DNA from: a bacterium M00.F.Ca.ET.205.01.1.1
Lineage (GTDB): Bacteria > Pseudomonadota > Alphaproteobacteria > Rhizobiales > Rhizobiaceae
Assembly (NCBI GenBank): GCA_004791255.1
Contig: SRUQ01000004.1
Location: forward strand, 62,001-126,000
Direction: 5' to 3'
DNA length: 64,000 bases
Shown here: positions 63,829 to 64,000 of the stretch, one piece after another
Layout: every line of letters begins with the position of its first letter
Numbering within the stretch: the first letter of the stretch is position 1
Position numbers and translations under genes: made by a program
Notes under the pieces: model-generated
The model's database searches: none
What the model was told of the DNA's origin: nothing
What the model saw: only the letters and a program-made list of their open reading frames with translations

Positions 63829-63948
63829 ATGTCCGCAATGCAGCAGGCGCCCGACACAGAGGGCGTGTTCATCCACACGCGGCCGAAGGAACAGGGCGAC
63901 GAGGAGGCGATCATCAAACGGCTGGTCGGCGTCAACGGTCGAGGCTGA
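63829..63948 (+). CDS. Possible short ORF or gene fragment after the WD40 gene
   Basis: The 39-residue frame starts MSAMQQAPDTEGVFIHTRPK and ends with EQGDEEAIIKRLVGVNGRG. Coding quality looks reasonable, but the ribosome-binding site is distant (GGAGG about 13 bases upstream). It may be the leftover of a longer gene, and no family is recognised. Confidence 0.25.
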   Translation: MSAMQQAPDTEGVFIHTRPKEQGDEEAIIKRLVGVNGRG

Positions 63949-64000
63949 ACACTGGAGCAATATCCCCTAGCCGGTCCCACGCTCATTACGCCCGGCGTGA

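Overview
The window is high-GC DNA from a Rhizobiales alphaproteobacterium, most likely Mesorhizobium or a close Phyllobacteriaceae relative. The support is gene content and order: a coxMNOP-type alternative oxidase, secDF fused and followed by Mth938 and squalene-synthase-like genes, tatABC-serS-surE-pcm-nlpD, scpAB-nagZ-SPOR-argS-dgt, ilvD-exoR, valS-popZ-tolC, tandem FadL-type porins, and short dispersed palindromic repeats typical of rhizobia. The genus is inferred; no rRNA gene is present.

Positions 1-9.9 kb hold the end of a probable LysR regulator, radC, and a respiratory block: an aa3-type oxidase operon (subunits II, I, III-like, III and a IV-like protein), a YbaK-domain deacylase, a DUF2189 membrane protein, heme O synthase, a class I cytochrome c and a secreted protein. 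Positions 10-14 kb hold trigger factor, tRNA-Leu(TAG) and a DUF2157/GDYXXLXY membrane pair.

Positions 14.0-14.9 kb hold the most striking non-coding structure. Two tiny DUF1127 genes are followed by three tandem ~179-bp units. Each unit has three hairpins carrying CCTCCTCCC in the loop, and only the very last copy is degenerate. This matches the architecture of the cuckoo/CcsR small RNA family. trmFO follows directly.

Positions 16.5-31.9 kb are housekeeping: a frameshifted desaturase-family remnant, homologues of two mitochondrial complex I assembly factors next to secDF-yajC, a DUF815 ATPase, nlpD, two stationary-phase repair genes, serS, the Tat translocase, scpAB and nagZ. Positions 32-43 kb carry a 1091-residue SPOR protein, argS, dgt, erpA, a VOC protein, exonuclease III, an exoR-like regulator overlapping ilvD, and ilvD. 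Positions 43.4-46.3 kb carry two tandem FadL-family porins with duplicated control regions. Positions 46.6-53.4 kb carry valS, a zinc-ribbon protein, popZ, tolC, a second PCMT-family gene and tRNA-Cys.

From about 53.5 kb the window turns accessory. tRNA-Asn is abutted by the C-terminal remnant of a large serine recombinase. Three TadE/TadG-like genes follow without the rest of a Tad system, then a degraded stretch, a secreted vWA-like DUF1194 protein, and a divergently transcribed 1613-codon protein. That protein combines a DNA-binding winged helix, a degenerate nucleotide-cyclase-like domain, a STAND NTPase, one membrane helix and a long WD40 propeller region.
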